From: Ypsolopha sequella
Taxonomy: Eukaryota > Arthropoda > Insecta > Lepidoptera > Ypsolophidae
Direction of reading: 5' to 3'
Length of the DNA: 64,000 nt
NCBI GenBank assembly: GCA_934047225.1
Contig: OW203998.1
Coordinates: 17,871,280-17,935,279, forward strand
Position 1 is the stretch's first letter. Each line of letters starts with the position of its first letter. Made by a program: the position numbers and the translations under genes. Under the pieces are notes generated by a model. That model ran no database searches, was not told the DNA's origin, and worked only from the letters and a program-made list of their open reading frames with translations. This document shows, one piece after another, positions 20,511-31,340 of the stretch.

Positions 20511-22060
20511 CATATTTCATATAAGAATTCAACATTTATCAGAAGAGACTATCAATCACCGCAACAAAAATTCTGCGTCAATAATACAGCAAAAGGTATG
20601 TCATCAATCTTTGGGAGAAGGTCTTACTTGCAAAGAAAATATAAATTGGCATACCTATGTATCAGAATGAAGAGAGATACTCTGCGCCGTTCTTCATAAG
20701 CAGGGGGTTGTGTGTTGTGTCAGCGACACAACTGTAAATTATTTAAGTGGATACTTTCTCTAGTTGCCTCTTTACTCAATTACAGAGCAAGGAATTAATG
20801 GCTGCCATATAATTATATCATAATTATAAAGTCAGTGATGGCCGCGCATTCGTCTACGAGGTCGTTTATTTTTTATTATTCCGGGCAAGCATTAACCTAT
20901 CTTAAATAATAACCGATACCAAATAATGACCGATTAAAAAAGGAATAACTTAACAAACCCTTGTTAAAAAAATTCGTTCCGGAAGTGACGTTCAAGTTCT
21001 CAAAATGAAGAAGTATCTGCAAAAGTCAGTCCCTTCAAAAACGCAAAACACAAAATTAACGAATATGAAACGCTATTAATTCTTACCAACAATTATTATG
21101 TATTAGGTGCAATTAGACAGGTGTCTTTAAATTTAACCACAAAAACTACTGATCATACTGAATAACTTTTCTATTCTTTATTGTACACACAAACAGAGAA
21201 ACATGGATACATATTATATTGTATCTACTCCCATACATACATATACTCACACCTGTCTCCCAGAAGGGTAGACATAGAATACAGATTTCCATCTGTTACG
21301 ATCCAGACACACCTCGATCGCCTCTTTCACATCAATCTAGTCACAGAAGCTCTTCTATTCGAGATACTTTTGACATGGTCCTTCTTCAGTATATCGCCAA
21401 TTTGGTCAGCATTACGTCCTTCTAGGTCCTATTTTATTTGCGCATTTATGTGTTTTTTGAAAAGTGGTTCGGTATGGTAATTACATTATGTGGTTATGTT
21501 AAAGATACTTGTTGTTTATTATTTATCTGACAAGTTTTTTTGGTTTTAGCTGACATTTCAACAAATAATTTTCCAAAAAGCCCACATTTTGAAGTAATTT
21601 ATAAATTAGGTTTATTTCAGCTTAGTAAATTTACTATAGTCTCTTGAAGTAGTATACATGTACATTCATTTTCAACAACAAACTACACCTTTGTTTGTTC
21701 TGTTATGATTGTGTAAATAAAAAATGTAGAATACAATATTCTTGCTCAAGTTTTAAACACTAATATCTACTTATCTTGTACACTTGAGATATCAAAACCA
21801 AATGAATGGATTCATTGATAAAACAAACTGTTTGTAGCCTGGGTATAAGACACGAATTTAATTTTTTGGCTGCGAATGAAAAAAACATAGAAGACTCATT
21901 CCTAACAAAGTGTCATTCGAAACTAGTACTAGAGACTGAAAAGAGCCACAGGCTGTTGTCATGTGATGTGACAATAGCTCAGCCGTGATTGGCAGTGCTA
22001 CTCCACTGCTCTGCAACCGAAGATATAAGACGAAAAGCAGGGATCACGACGAGCTCCGAC
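20511..22060. other. No supported gene
   Basis: The open frames at 21181-21480 and 21806-21988 have no domain. Bases 20600-20740 (ctctgcgccgttcttcata) have a weak match near 47880-47970. Nothing else was noticed. Confidence 0.4.
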
Positions 22061-22094
22061 TTCCCTTCACTCGACCAGTTTATGTGTCAGAATG

Positions 22095-22172
22095 CTGAAG
22101 CTGTTCGGCTCTATTTTAAGGAGCTGTCCTGGCTGGGCTAACTGACCGGGGGGAAGTGCACAATATTCACGA
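22095..22172 (-). repeat. Short dispersed repeat shared with 14045-14105
   Basis: Inverse of the segment at 14045-14105: 'attgtgcacttccccccgg', then cagttagcccagcca. The surrounding minus-strand frame (22067-22276) has no domain. Confidence 0.5.
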
Positions 22173-22730
22173 TTGTGGAGAATCAGTGCAGGACTCATCG
22201 CCCCCGCTACGAATTTAGAATTAAATTTAGAATTGGCAGACTCAAAGGCGCAATGAACGCTATTGGACCAGTCCATCGCCGTAAAAAATTGTCTTCAATA
22301 CATTTTATCGTCCTTTTTCAGGTCTAATCAGACTTCTATGTTTTTTTAGTTCACTGCTTTTTGGTCATTGATAAAACTGAATCAACACCAAATGCAGGAC
22401 AAATTTACCTTATTCAAAGAATAGATAAAGTGTGTACATATTTGCTGCAGTGTGTACTTTCAGTTTACTGAAGATGATGACAGAGGTAATTTCGGTAGCA
22501 AGTTTTGTGTTGCTACCAAACTATTATATATAAAGAAAAAGGGGTGTCAAAGATGTTTCAGAGTGTGAAGTAACATTAGAACATTCAACACTACCTTTTT
22601 TCGCAGAGCATTTTTACTTCTCAACGTAAAAAGGTTTAGCCTTACTTACTTCGGGTACAAATACACTCTTTTGATATGTATACTATTCCGAAAAACCTAA
22701 CAAAGAACAAAGAATCAAGCTAATACTCAC
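22173..22730 (-). other. Start of the globin gene's intron (inferred); no exon seen
   Basis: If the globin gene at 22731-23244 is real, this is the beginning of its next intron. A small palindrome 'ggtagcaagttttgtgttgctacc' type hairpin lies at 22493-22517. No second globin exon was recognised. Confidence 0.35.
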
Positions 22731-23244
22731 TTTATAAACATACAGATGCCAGTTTTCTCCATCGCCCGTGATATGCCTTTCCAGGACGCTAGCATGGAGT
22801 ACTTTTGCTTTGCCGTCAACGGCAGCCTAGGATCTGTTGCCGGCGGCGGCGGTACATCGGCTGCATCATTTGGGCCTCTTTGCCTTCCTGACGTCGCGAG
22901 TTTTCCCAACTGACAACCCATTTTTGCACTTATAACACTGTCAACACATTTCACTTTACTTTGGCTAGATTGCTGCTCTTTGCCGCTCAGTTTTCACGAT
23001 TCATTCTTCACTTCGCACTACCTCGACAAACACATTTTCGTAGCGTTTCAATTTTCACTGATTAGATTATATTTGCGTTTTATTTTATTTTTCACATCGG
23101 CTCCATTACGTTATCTCACTGTGGTCTTCGGTACGGATCTGTGATGTCGGCACATTTTTACCGTTTCTTTTCACTTGGTTGGAAGATAATGTTATCGCGA
23201 TGCTGATGTCGCCATTTTTAGCTCGCTATGACGAAATTCAGTAC
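22731..23244 (-). CDS. Globin gene, 5' leader plus first coding exon (acylated globin / globin X-like)
   Basis: Minus-strand exon bounded by a good acceptor (TTTCTTTTTTCAG, ending at 23245) and a GTGAGT donor (22730-22725). Coding starts best at ATG 22921-22919 in a good context (caaaaATGg), giving MGCQLGKLATSGRQ, a low-complexity stretch with PPPP, then DPRLPLTAKQKYSMLASWKG and ISRAMEKTGICMFIK. The TAKQKYSMLASWKGI...MFIK block looks like the A and start of the B helix of an insect globin, with the conserved tryptophan in SWK. An upstream in-frame ATG at 22954 is less likely because Met-Gly-Cys at the start fits N-myristoylation and Cys palmitoylation, known for some membrane-bound globins. 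The 5' leader has short upstream ATGs. Heme-binding exons lie further along the minus strand and were not found here. Confidence 0.75.
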
Positions 23245-23552
23245 CTGAAAAAAGAAATATAATTCGTGAAATTGGGCCTGAAATTTCGGATGACGTAATT
23301 TTCAGGATTAAGGAAATAGGTTTTTGTTATTATAGGATTAAGGGGATTCACTTTATAAAGAAGTAGAGCTTTTTCCGATAGTCCTTCAAATTTTAGTCTA
23401 CCCTTATTAATTTTATTGGTTTGGCGAAGTTTTAGGAAAGTTCTTATATAATATGAGAGATAATATTAATTTTATTCAACTATAGCTTATTATTTATTTA
23501 ATCCGTTTCATCATTACCGTACTGTTGATTATTTCATAACAAAAATAAACGG
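23245..23552 (-). other. Upstream intron side of the globin exon (inferred)
   Basis: Starts with the polypyrimidine tract of the acceptor. No upstream non-coding exon or promoter was identified. Confidence 0.3.
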
Positions 23553-23860
23553 CCAAGTGCGAGTCGGTCCTCGCTCGTTTAGGATTTCGTACATATGACT
23601 GATTATTTCAAACTAGATATTTATTTAAATTTAGGTAATGCTCTAATTTAGTCAGACATAAAAACTGCAAAATTAAGTTGGTTGAGTATTCGGGGAGGTA
23701 ACCCTAAAACTACATTATAAATCGAAGTTTTTAGCATATGGTACATGCTATGCAAAAATTTCAAATTACTTTGGCATTTGAGATGAGTGGAGCGAAGTGA
23801 CATTAATAGGGCTCCGATTTGCCCTTTGCGTACGAAACCCTAAAATATATATTTTTATTT
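23553..23860 (+). repeat. Common lepidopteran-type dispersed repeat
   Basis: Starts 'aacggccaagtgcgagtcgg' and ends 'ttgcgtacgaaaccctaaa'. The ordered pair (gtgcgagtcgg... / ...gtacgaaaccctaa) is, in my knowledge, a very abundant lepidopteran repeat. Related fragments are at 195-275, 53555-53700 and 54180-54220. It is one of the main reasons for the order assignment. Confidence 0.6.
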
Positions 23861-23867
23861 TCGTACA

Positions 23868-24257
23868 AATTCTAGTTCATAATTCCTGTAATTAAATAGT
23901 TTTTTCATATATTTGTTTTTTATTTGTAACTTGATTTCAAGGTTTTATATCTACGTATTAAATTTTGTTTTTATTTTCAGTTTAATTATAAAAATTAAAT
24001 CCTCAAAAACAGTTCGTGCTAAATGCCATCCATTTCCATGATAAGATTCGTAATAATTTTTAGCAGCTGACACTTTTTAAAAATTCAATTAATGTTGCTG
24101 TTAGCTTAATGTTGTCTCATTGATACACATAAAAATTACGTAATATGGATTTGTCATTACTAAAAAAAAATATGCAAAAATGTTAGTACTGAAAATTAAG
24201 TTTCCTTCAAATTCTCTATAGAAATCAGCAATTTCATATGTAAAGACCTAATATTAT
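23868..24257 (-). mobile_element. MITE family C, copy 2 (inverted)
   Basis: Reverse complement of 11931-12352: 'gcaatttcatatgtaaagac' marks its right end; 'tgagacaacattaagc', 'cagctgacac' and 'tccatttccatgataaga' lie inside. The left end is less well preserved. Confidence 0.75.
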
Positions 24258-25515
24258 TCATAATCTTTCATAAGAAGTTGTTCTCGTCAAAATAAAACAA
24301 TAACAAATGCTGGACTACAAAATGTATATGGTAAGTATCATAATATCTAATTAACATGTTATCATTTGCATAAAAATGCAAGTCGAAATCTAAGTAAGAC
24401 TCTGCATATTGCGCATGCATATTTCTGAATATCGTACGTATGTATTATGCATGCTAGAGCGACTGTGGACGCGGCCATGTCCGAGGCATAAATTTACATG
24501 ACAACCCGTGAAGCATGGATAATATAGCCACTAATTCATGGATAGCATGCGAGCCGAGTTGACATAAACGCTGTGAAATTGCTTCCTATGACGTTATGAG
24601 AAATGATGTATGCATGAGTTTATACATCCTTATCTATTACATACAATCGAAAAGCTAGAAAGGGACAGAATTCACGGGAAAAAGTGAGATGACGCTCTAC
24701 ACGCCTTTGTGTGCGCGTATTACTCAAACGAACGCCAAAATCGCGAAAAAAAAAATATGCAATTCGATTTCTTGAATTGTTGCAATGATGATCGGTATAA
24801 ACAATATGGGTTTGGATAAGTGATCGCTAAATAATTAAAGAATTATATTATGAAATCAAAATGTTCCACGTTTCAGAAACGTCAGATCTGTATGTCATGT
24901 CTAAACGGCCGTATATACGGTTTTGGGTTTGCAAAAACGTAACATCATACAACGCAACTTTAAACGAAAATTGATCATCAAATTATTTTTTCAGATAATA
25001 AATTTTATATTCATTAATTCATTCCAGAGATTATCTTCTACATCCAACGTCACTCACAAACATCTTTCTACGGTTCAAGAGTTTCAAGTTTTTTTTATTT
25101 TATTATTATTATATTTTCAACGCGGGCATTCTGTGAGAGTGAAGCCTCAATAACGATGTCCTTAGATTGTAAGCCGAAGACCAAAATATGTATTTTTATC
25201 TTGGTTACTTTTGTTGATTTTATGTTTCTGTAAATATTTTATGTAGGTTATTATTATTACCTTTTTAATTGTACAGTGAATTGGATAAGTCTGTAATGCT
25301 GTGCAATATTCTTGATAAATAAATAAAATAAAATTTTTCATTCTAAGGGATTTGATATTAATTTTGATGGTACATAATTTCACTGTTCCGATTTAATTTG
25401 CATTGTACTCTGAATATTCTCATGGGCTTTGTGGAACGGTTGTGTGTGGTATAAATACTCCACCACCTTCTGTATCAGTACGATCATAGCGATTGAGAAT
25501 TTAAGGCCGCTCTAA
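24258..25515. other. No supported gene
   Basis: AT-rich. Small frames at 24923-25153 and 25162-25383 show no domain. Bases 24380-24560 contain several 'gcatgc/atgcat' motifs without a clear repeat structure. Confidence 0.4.
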
Positions 25516-25629
25516 ATTCTCGGCTAGAGTCTCGCCTAAAGGGGACAAAGCTATACGAGTAAGGCGAAACGCAATAGTATTTCCCCTTTACTTATATAGC
25601 TTTGTCCTTTTCATGGCGAGAGTCTCGCC
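25516..25629. mobile_element. Foldback MITE
   Basis: The arms 'gagtctcgcctaaagggg' + acaaagctata and 'tatagctttgtccttttcat' + ggcgagagtctcgcc are inverted around about 40 bp. Its right arm supplies the target duplication of the following hAT-type element. Confidence 0.6.
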
Positions 25630-26043
25630 TAGGGTTTCCAACCCTCCCGGAATGCCCGGGAGACTCTGTGAATATTGTTCAATTCTCCCGAGCTCCCGGG
25701 ATGCAATAAATTCTCCAGATTTTCTAAAATAAAATAATTTTCATTAATTTATATAAAAACGGCTCACCTCAATACGTGTTATGATTGGAAAAGCCGACCA
25801 GTTTCAGCAGATTTAGACTTTTATATAAATCATGAATTATCCTCAAGTCTCATTTAATTCTATAATTTTCATTAACGAAATAATTTAATGATGAAATAAA
25901 TTTTGATTTTTCATATCAAATATGAATGATGCTTTTACAAAACAAAGCAAATTAAAAATAACGAACATTACCGACTTTCATTCAATAGCCCACCGATTTG
26001 TTCAAATCTCCCGGGTTGGTTCCTCCGAGAGTTGGCAACCCTA
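25630..26043. mobile_element. hAT-type non-autonomous element, 414 bp
   Basis: Termini TAGGGTTTCCAACCCTCCCGG and the inverse ...GAGAGTTGGCAACCCTA. Flanks are GTCTCGCC (25622-25629) and GTCTTACC (26044-26051): an 8-bp duplication with two transition differences, as expected of hAT. The interior contains the block shared with 19780 and 57300 (gaccagtttcagcagattta). No transposase. Confidence 0.75.
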
Positions 26044-26196
26044 GTCTTACCAAGTATGTGCAACGGCCTTAACGGTAAGAGAAACGATAGTGCCGAAGGA
26101 AGGAAGGGTTTGCAAAGAGATTCAGATAGAGATTTTAATTTAATAAATCAATATATATTTTTAATTTTTGAGTTTTAATCTTAACCCTCTGGGGCC

Positions 26197-27418
26197 CAGT
26201 GGCGTGCACAGAACTTTTTGCTGGAAAAGCAAACAATTGGTCAAGAACAACAATAAAAAAAATATGAAAAAAATTAAATATCACTTTTAAAAAAAAAGTT
26301 TGTATAGGAAATTTTCACTCTAAACTCCGGCCGTTCATTCGAGAGAATGGTGACGTTTGCAAATGTCAGGGGATAAAACCTTTTTTTTACTGTTTTGCAT
26401 TTCAATATTTTATATTTATCATGATGATTTTAGGGTAGATTGTATATCGTTAAAAGGTCCCATTTTTGTCGTATATATTTTCCAGTTCCTAGTACAAAAC
26501 TTAATGAATCAGCTGACTCAATTTCTACGTAAAAGTTAAAAAAAGCGCAAAAAATATTATTTTTGGCGAAAAGTAGTCTATTAGCGATACTGTGTTCACT
26601 TGAATTTAAAAACCTTATATAGAGGTTGTCATTTTATTTATGTAGCGGATATCATATTGAATTAAGACTCTGTATCTAAGTGATCAATGTTCTATTACCC
26701 TTTTTGTGAAACTCGTTAATTTGTTTTTATCGTTTTCCCGAGTCCAGCTCCGAGTCAGTTACTATAGGAAGTCAACATTTTATTTGGCAAAATTAGCAAA
26801 AAGTATTACGATCCGTGTTGCTGATTTATTATTATTACTTGCCAATATGGTAGTTTGGCTGTATAAATAAATGTCACCTTTCAAAGAGCTTGTGCTATAA
26901 CTAAAATTTCCTTCTGCTCATTATTTCTGTCAAATCAGCAGTCATAATGCCTGCAGTATGAATCCTCGACTTTTTGAATCGACATTTCAGAAAAAGGTTT
27001 ATAATATCTGCGGTGTAAGGCAGTGTTGTCGTATTATAAAACTGATATACCTTACCAAATAATAAGATCGTATATATATTCCATTCCAGGGTTTTTATTT
27101 ATAAAAAAAAATTAAATAATCATGATTTGGATTTATTTCGTCCCATTTGTTGTACCGTTGATATTTTTTTAACGTGCCTTTATTTATTTTTGTCGTGAAG
27201 AAGCTCTTGTTGAATTGTAGTATTTTTTCGAGATATCGCCACACTCCATCTGTCATCATTCTCTCGAATTAACGGCAGCAGTTTAGGGTAGACATTGTCT
27301 ACCCTGGCGTCATACAATTTTTTTTTTCAAAGTGATATTTAAATATTTTCATATTTTTTTATTGTTGTTCTTGACCAATTGTTTGCTTTTCTAGCAAAAA
27401 GTTCTGTGCACGCCACTG
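26197..27418. mobile_element. hAT-type non-autonomous element, 1222 bp, with perfect 8-bp duplication
   Basis: Termini CAGTGGCGTGCACAGAAC... and ...GTTCTGTGCACGCCACTG, with inverted homology continuing for about 80 bp (tttttgct, gcaaacaattggtcaaga, acaacaataaaaaaa, atatgaaaa). The target duplication CTGGGGCC is perfect (26189-26196 and 27419-27426). The interior is AT-rich; the 60-residue frame at 26357 has no transposase motif. A further inverted block near each end (gagagaatggtgac... / ...gtcatcattctctcga) extends the symmetry. Non-autonomous; it would depend on a hAT transposase elsewhere. Confidence 0.85.
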
Positions 27419-27426
27419 CTGGGGCC

Positions 27427-27562
27427 GACGTGGTTGTCTGATCTATCAGTCTACACTACAAAATCAAAAAACGTGTCTTGCGTTCTTATTTTCAAATTTT
27501 GACTCCCACGTTCTTAGCACCTTCCTCCTACCGCGTGCTCATGCGATTGTTATGTTAGTGAC
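27427..27562. other. Short spacer
   Basis: Nothing recognised. Confidence 0.3.
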
Positions 27563-27860
27563 CTGCCCCCCTATTCTGTATCTTAAGTTGCCATCTGGAC
27601 AGGGTGGTTATCGTCAAAAACACAGATAAAAACTAAACTTTCAAAATTGGTTTTAGTGGGTATTGAACTATTTACGAACTATGTCGTCACTTCAAGTGCT
27701 AACATGCCCTTAGACAATCGGAATTTGATATCTATGTTTTTGATGATAGACACCCAGTCCAGCCCCCCTATTCTGTATCTTTAGTTGCCAACTGAACGAG
27801 GTGCCTATCATCAAAAACATAGATAAAAACTGAAATTGAAAACCGCTGGGAGCGGTCCAC
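27563..27860. mobile_element. MITE related to 17640-17873, followed by a second partial copy
   Basis: Bases 27563-27769 run from ccctattctgtatcttaagt to tttttgatgatagacacccagt, with the interior shared with 17640-17873 (gtcgtcacttcaagtgc, cccttagacaatcggaattt). At 27770 a second left end begins (cccctattctgtatctttag then ttgccaactgaac), so two copies lie head to tail, the second truncated. Confidence 0.65.
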
Positions 27861-28260
27861 GGTGACCGCACACGTCGCGTCGTTGTGAAGATTGTCAAAA
27901 GCATTGCGGTTTCAAAGGCTTGTAACTTTTGATTGAACCAATGAAATTTGCAATTTTTTTTTATCTGGTTGACATAAGTGATAGCTTTGATAAAAATATA
28001 ACGTACCTATAAAAACATTATGGTTTGTAACTTTGTACTTTTGATAAAGACGTATGTTTTTGAGGATTGATTTTGACATATCAATAAATATTTCTAAAAT
28101 TGACATTGGTTTTTATTTCAACAGAATTATTGATCTTAAATCCATACACAACCTAAGCATTCAAAAATAATCTTCACAGTAAGTATTTAAAATGAAATTA
28201 TTAAGATATAAGCTATCAAACTAGTGACTGACACGTCAGTAGAATTGTGAAAATTAGGGC
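27861..28260. other. No recognised gene
   Basis: GC-rich start (ggtgaccgcacacgtcgcgtcg), then AT-rich sequence. The 64-residue minus-strand frames have no domain. Confidence 0.35.
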
Positions 28261-28267
28261 ACGTCAG

Positions 28268-28620
28268 GGCATACAAGTGGTAGAGCTGATGCCGGGCTCG
28301 ACTGTGGAGGTACCATCATCTTACTTGGAGACACCCTCGAAGTAATTCGGGGGAAAGTAAGAGGACAACTCACAGGCAAAAAACCAGGAGCCCCACCATA
28401 CCTGGGACCGATGGATGGCGGTATATCCATCCCTATTAGCCGGGCCTTATATGGAACAGACTGGTGACGGGCAGCGGCGTCACTGGTGCGAGGGTTCCGG
28501 CACCGCGCTCACCAACCCGCCTGCCCAGCGTGTGTGAGTATGGGTAATTCTTCCAGGATGACCGCCAGGAGTGGCAAAGTCCTGGAAAGGCTTATGTCCA
28601 GCAGTGGACGAACTAGGCTG
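28268..28620 (+). mobile_element. Retroposon with RTE-type 3' end, copy 1
   Basis: 353 bp flanked by ACGTCAG (28261-28267 and 28621-28627). Ends 'cttatgtccagcagtggacg' + aactaggctg, a tail typical of RTE-clade LINEs and their SINEs. It shares its whole length and the same 5' start with 35627-35974 (inverted). One frame near the 3' end reads like an RTE C-terminus (in the other copy: DDRREWQSPGKAFVQQWTN). The identical 5' start in two copies suggests a SINE-like unit rather than random LINE truncations. Confidence 0.65.
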
Positions 28621-28725
28621 ACGTCAGTTGCAGAGGTTTAAATAAGTATGTCTTAGTTATTGTTATTAAATTTTGGCTACTGTTTGTACACAAGCTATTG
28701 CATAGCCATAGATTTAAATCCATAA

Positions 28726-28852
28726 GGGCCTGTTTCGCCACTTCCATATAAGTGATATCCAGAAGATAAGTTTAAAAATGGAACACATTTTGTATGCGTT
28801 ATATGTCACATATATCTATCAGGCACTTATCTGGAAGTGGTGAAACAGGCCC
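28726..28852. mobile_element. PIF/Harbinger-type MITE, 127 bp, with TAA duplication
   Basis: Termini GGGCCTGTTTCGCCACTTCC and the inverse GGAAGTGGTGAAACAGGCCC, flanked by TAA on each side (28723-28725, 28853-28855). The 3-bp TWA duplication and GGGCC ends fit PIF/Harbinger MITEs. Confidence 0.8.
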
Positions 28853-29060
28853 TAAGTCTTAGACTCTATGATACCAGCCATCTTTGACGCAAAGTTTTTT
28901 TTTTAAATACTTAAATGAATTTATCGATAAAGTAACTGTACATCCAACAAATGACGTCAAAGTGATGAAAAAATAAATTCTTGCCCTTAGTTATACTTAA
29001 AAGAGGGCCTTTTTATTTTGTACATGTTATATTCCACATAAATATAAATACTTAATCAAA
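28853..29060. other. Spacer leading into the hairpin-bearing repeat
   Basis: Bases 28981-29060 (aagagggcctttttatttt, gttatattccacataaatat) are shared, inverted, with sequence after 34440 and 51196; no gene. Confidence 0.4.
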
Positions 29061-29068
29061 TGGTTTTA

Positions 29069-29107
29069 GGCGCTATATTTCAACCCCTGAGTGGTGTCGT
29101 CATCAGG
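29069..29107 (-). repeat. Hammerhead-core-like hairpin motif, copy 1
   Basis: On the minus strand: CCTGATGA, then CGACACC/..GGGGTTG stem, then GAAATATAGCGCC. It has the CTGATGA-stem-GAAA order of a hammerhead core but an extra base before the stem. Part of a repeat that also occurs at 34406 and 51029-51196. Confidence 0.55.
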
Positions 29108-29734
29108 CAATCAGAAAAAAAAAGGAATACTTTATATGGCATAAAATAGTCGTTGAGACTTTCAAACTACTAGAGAAGAAGTGATAATATAGTAGATGCT
29201 AGTGATTATTGGCACTTGGTGGAGTTTATAAAACATAACAAACTACGAAGTAGTTTATATGATTTATTTGTTAGTTTAGGATGTGTAAAAAGCCCTAGAA
29301 AATGCTTTACAGCGAAACCGGTCGGGCATAATAAAGTTGTACGTAATATGTGGATAAGTACAAGTGTTTTTTTAAAACAAGAAGTGATAATGGTTAAAAT
29401 AGAAAATGTCATGTGATGTACCTTGAATTTCCACGTAAATAATGTGGAACAAATCTCTAAGTAGTTTTGTTTATGTAAATATGGCTGCAATACGAATCAT
29501 GGCCGTGTAAAGTCAGTAAATAAGAGAATTTTCAACGCTGAAGCAAATTTTTACACGTGTTCATAGCTTTTTAGGGTTCCATCAGAGACGGAAACTCCCG
29601 CTAGTGACCAAAATTTAATGAAATGTATTCTATATTTTTCATTTCATTCAAAACTCATCCTTATATTTGATTTGAGTCGTATTTTACAATCTTCATTGTT
29701 TATAAAATTCCTTTCTAGCTGTTCGAATTATAAG
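29108..29734. other. No recognised gene
   Basis: Overlapping short frames on both strands (29206-29490 minus, 29216-29416 plus) without domains; both are probably chance. Confidence 0.4.
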
Positions 29735-30110
29735 CAAGCAAAAAATATGAAACTTTCAAACCTTTAAAATACGCCTTTTCCTAATTAATCGAAACAGAAC
29801 ACTTATATTCAAAATTTATTCAAAAGTTATTCAACAAAACCTTATTACCTATGTATTGTATATCCTGCTATAGCAAAGTTTCCATTCGTTTCCGTAAGTT
29901 TGATTTATTTTTATTTTTATTAATAAGTTTTGAAATTCTAATTTACAGAAACCAGTGGAAACTTTGCGATGGCAGCATACACAATACATAGGTATTATAA
30001 TAAGGTTTTGTTGAGGAACTATTGAGTAAATTTTGAATATACGTGTTCTATTTCGATTTTTAGAAAAAGGCGGGTTTTGTCACAATCCGGTTGCGAAACC
30101 GGTCTTAAGC
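29735..30110. mobile_element. Large foldback, repeat family D
   Basis: The left arm (29740-29895: acgccttttcctaatt, cgaaacagaaca, aacaaaaccttattacctat, gcaaagtttcca) is the reverse complement of the right arm (29930-30090: ggaaactttgcgatggcag, ataataaggttttgtt, ttctatttcga, aaaaaggcgggtttt), with a 30-bp A/T loop between. A single right-arm copy occurs at 1318-1500. Confidence 0.8.
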
Positions 30111-30429
30111 AGTAATGGTTTCGGACTGCGACTGACGTTCCTGTAATTTTCTTTCTAGCATGATCGTTATCATTTGGTAACGACTGTCATACCGAAATAA
30201 TTAAAAATGTATCGACTGCATTTTTATGCCATAGTACGCAACAAAACTGCCTCGCTGATGCACAGGACGCGCGGCAGCGTCAATGGTCTCCTGAACATTA
30301 TTGCCAACAGGACTGATAGTCCAATCCTGAGACACTGGGTCTCAGTACATATGTACAGAATCCCAAACTAGTTTATAATAACAAAGGTTATTTATACTAA
30401 CATAGTTAATTCTATAAAGGTGGTAGAAG
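30111..30429. other. No recognised gene
   Basis: A GC-richer patch at 30240-30340 (cctcgctgatgcacagga, cgcggcagcgtcaatgg) is unassigned. Confidence 0.35.
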
Positions 30430-30695
30430 AACTTATTATATATATTTTAGGTCCTACAATCACTTTTCACGCGCCTTTGTGTCTAAGGTCCGTATAAAGT
30501 GGGCCCTTTTCGGTATTATAGAAGTGATTGAGAAGTTCTCTATCGCTACTGTAGCACTTGATTATGATGGCTAAGCCGTTATAAATCTCTGTTAAGCGGC
30601 CTTTGTAGCGCTTATTATACCGCTTAGGTGCTACTTGGGCTATGGCCTAGCCCGAAGTAAAAATATTTGATTTGATTTGATTTGATTAAATTGCA
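30430..30695 (+). mobile_element. Non-LTR retrotransposon 3' end with (TTGAT)n tail
   Basis: Ends 'ggcctagcccgaagtaaaaa' followed by a TTTGATTTGATTTGATTTGA run (about 30668-30688). A short tandem tail at the 3' end, following a GC-richer 3' UTR with 'aagcggcctttgtagcgc', fits 5'-truncated LINE copies in Lepidoptera. No coding part is present. Confidence 0.55.
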
Positions 30696-30717
30696 TTGAC
30701 ATTACTGTCGATTCGGT

Positions 30718-30790
30718 ATTACCTGAATTAACTTATTTGACAGGACTAATCTTAATTTAAGCGTCCTGTCTTTGTCTTCTCGTTACAGAA
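30718..30790 (+). repeat. Left half of the small foldback seen at 9758-9863
   Basis: 'aacttatttgacaggactaa' and 'gtcctgtctttgtctt' match; the right arm is not present. Confidence 0.5.
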
Positions 30791-30922
30791 AGAAAAAGAC
30801 TATCATTTGCTTGATGCTGAGGCTGCAACTGTGACCACCGATTATATTGTCGGTCATTATCGTAGGTAAGTCATAAAAGAAAGGTTTGTCAGTATGATCT
30901 TGCTGGAGAGCATATGGTTTAA

Positions 30923-31340
30923 GGCGATATGTAAAAAAAATACGGGTGTTTATTTTCTGTGTATTTCATGAAATACACGGAAAATTATAATCAGTTTCTG
31001 GTATATGAATTTTGACTATATAATCTAGGGTTTTGTTTTTGGAAAACATGTTTGAATAAACATTCCTTGATAAAAAAATATTCTTGAAATGAGGTCTTCT
31101 AACATACGTTTTCACCTCGTTTAACGAGTAGCAGCCATGTACAGAACTCAAACATATTTTATTAGATGGGTTTCAACAATATCTAGATATTTAATTTTGA
31201 AAAATATGCTAGCTAATTTAGTTTTTTTTATAAAAATATAAAATCAACTTTCTTCCTTTTTGCCCTGAATCCGCCCTTCTCGCACTGCGCGATTTTTCGC
31301 TTGGAGTGACAGTGACAAAAATAAAATTCGCTAACTTGTC
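30923..31340 (-). mobile_element. TTAA-type MITE, subfamily A
   Basis: Starts GGCGATATG after TTAA (30919-30922) and ends near 'gtgacagtgacaaaaata' + aaattcgc. Same orientation as 9069-9440. The far TTAA is not clear. Non-coding. Confidence 0.75.
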
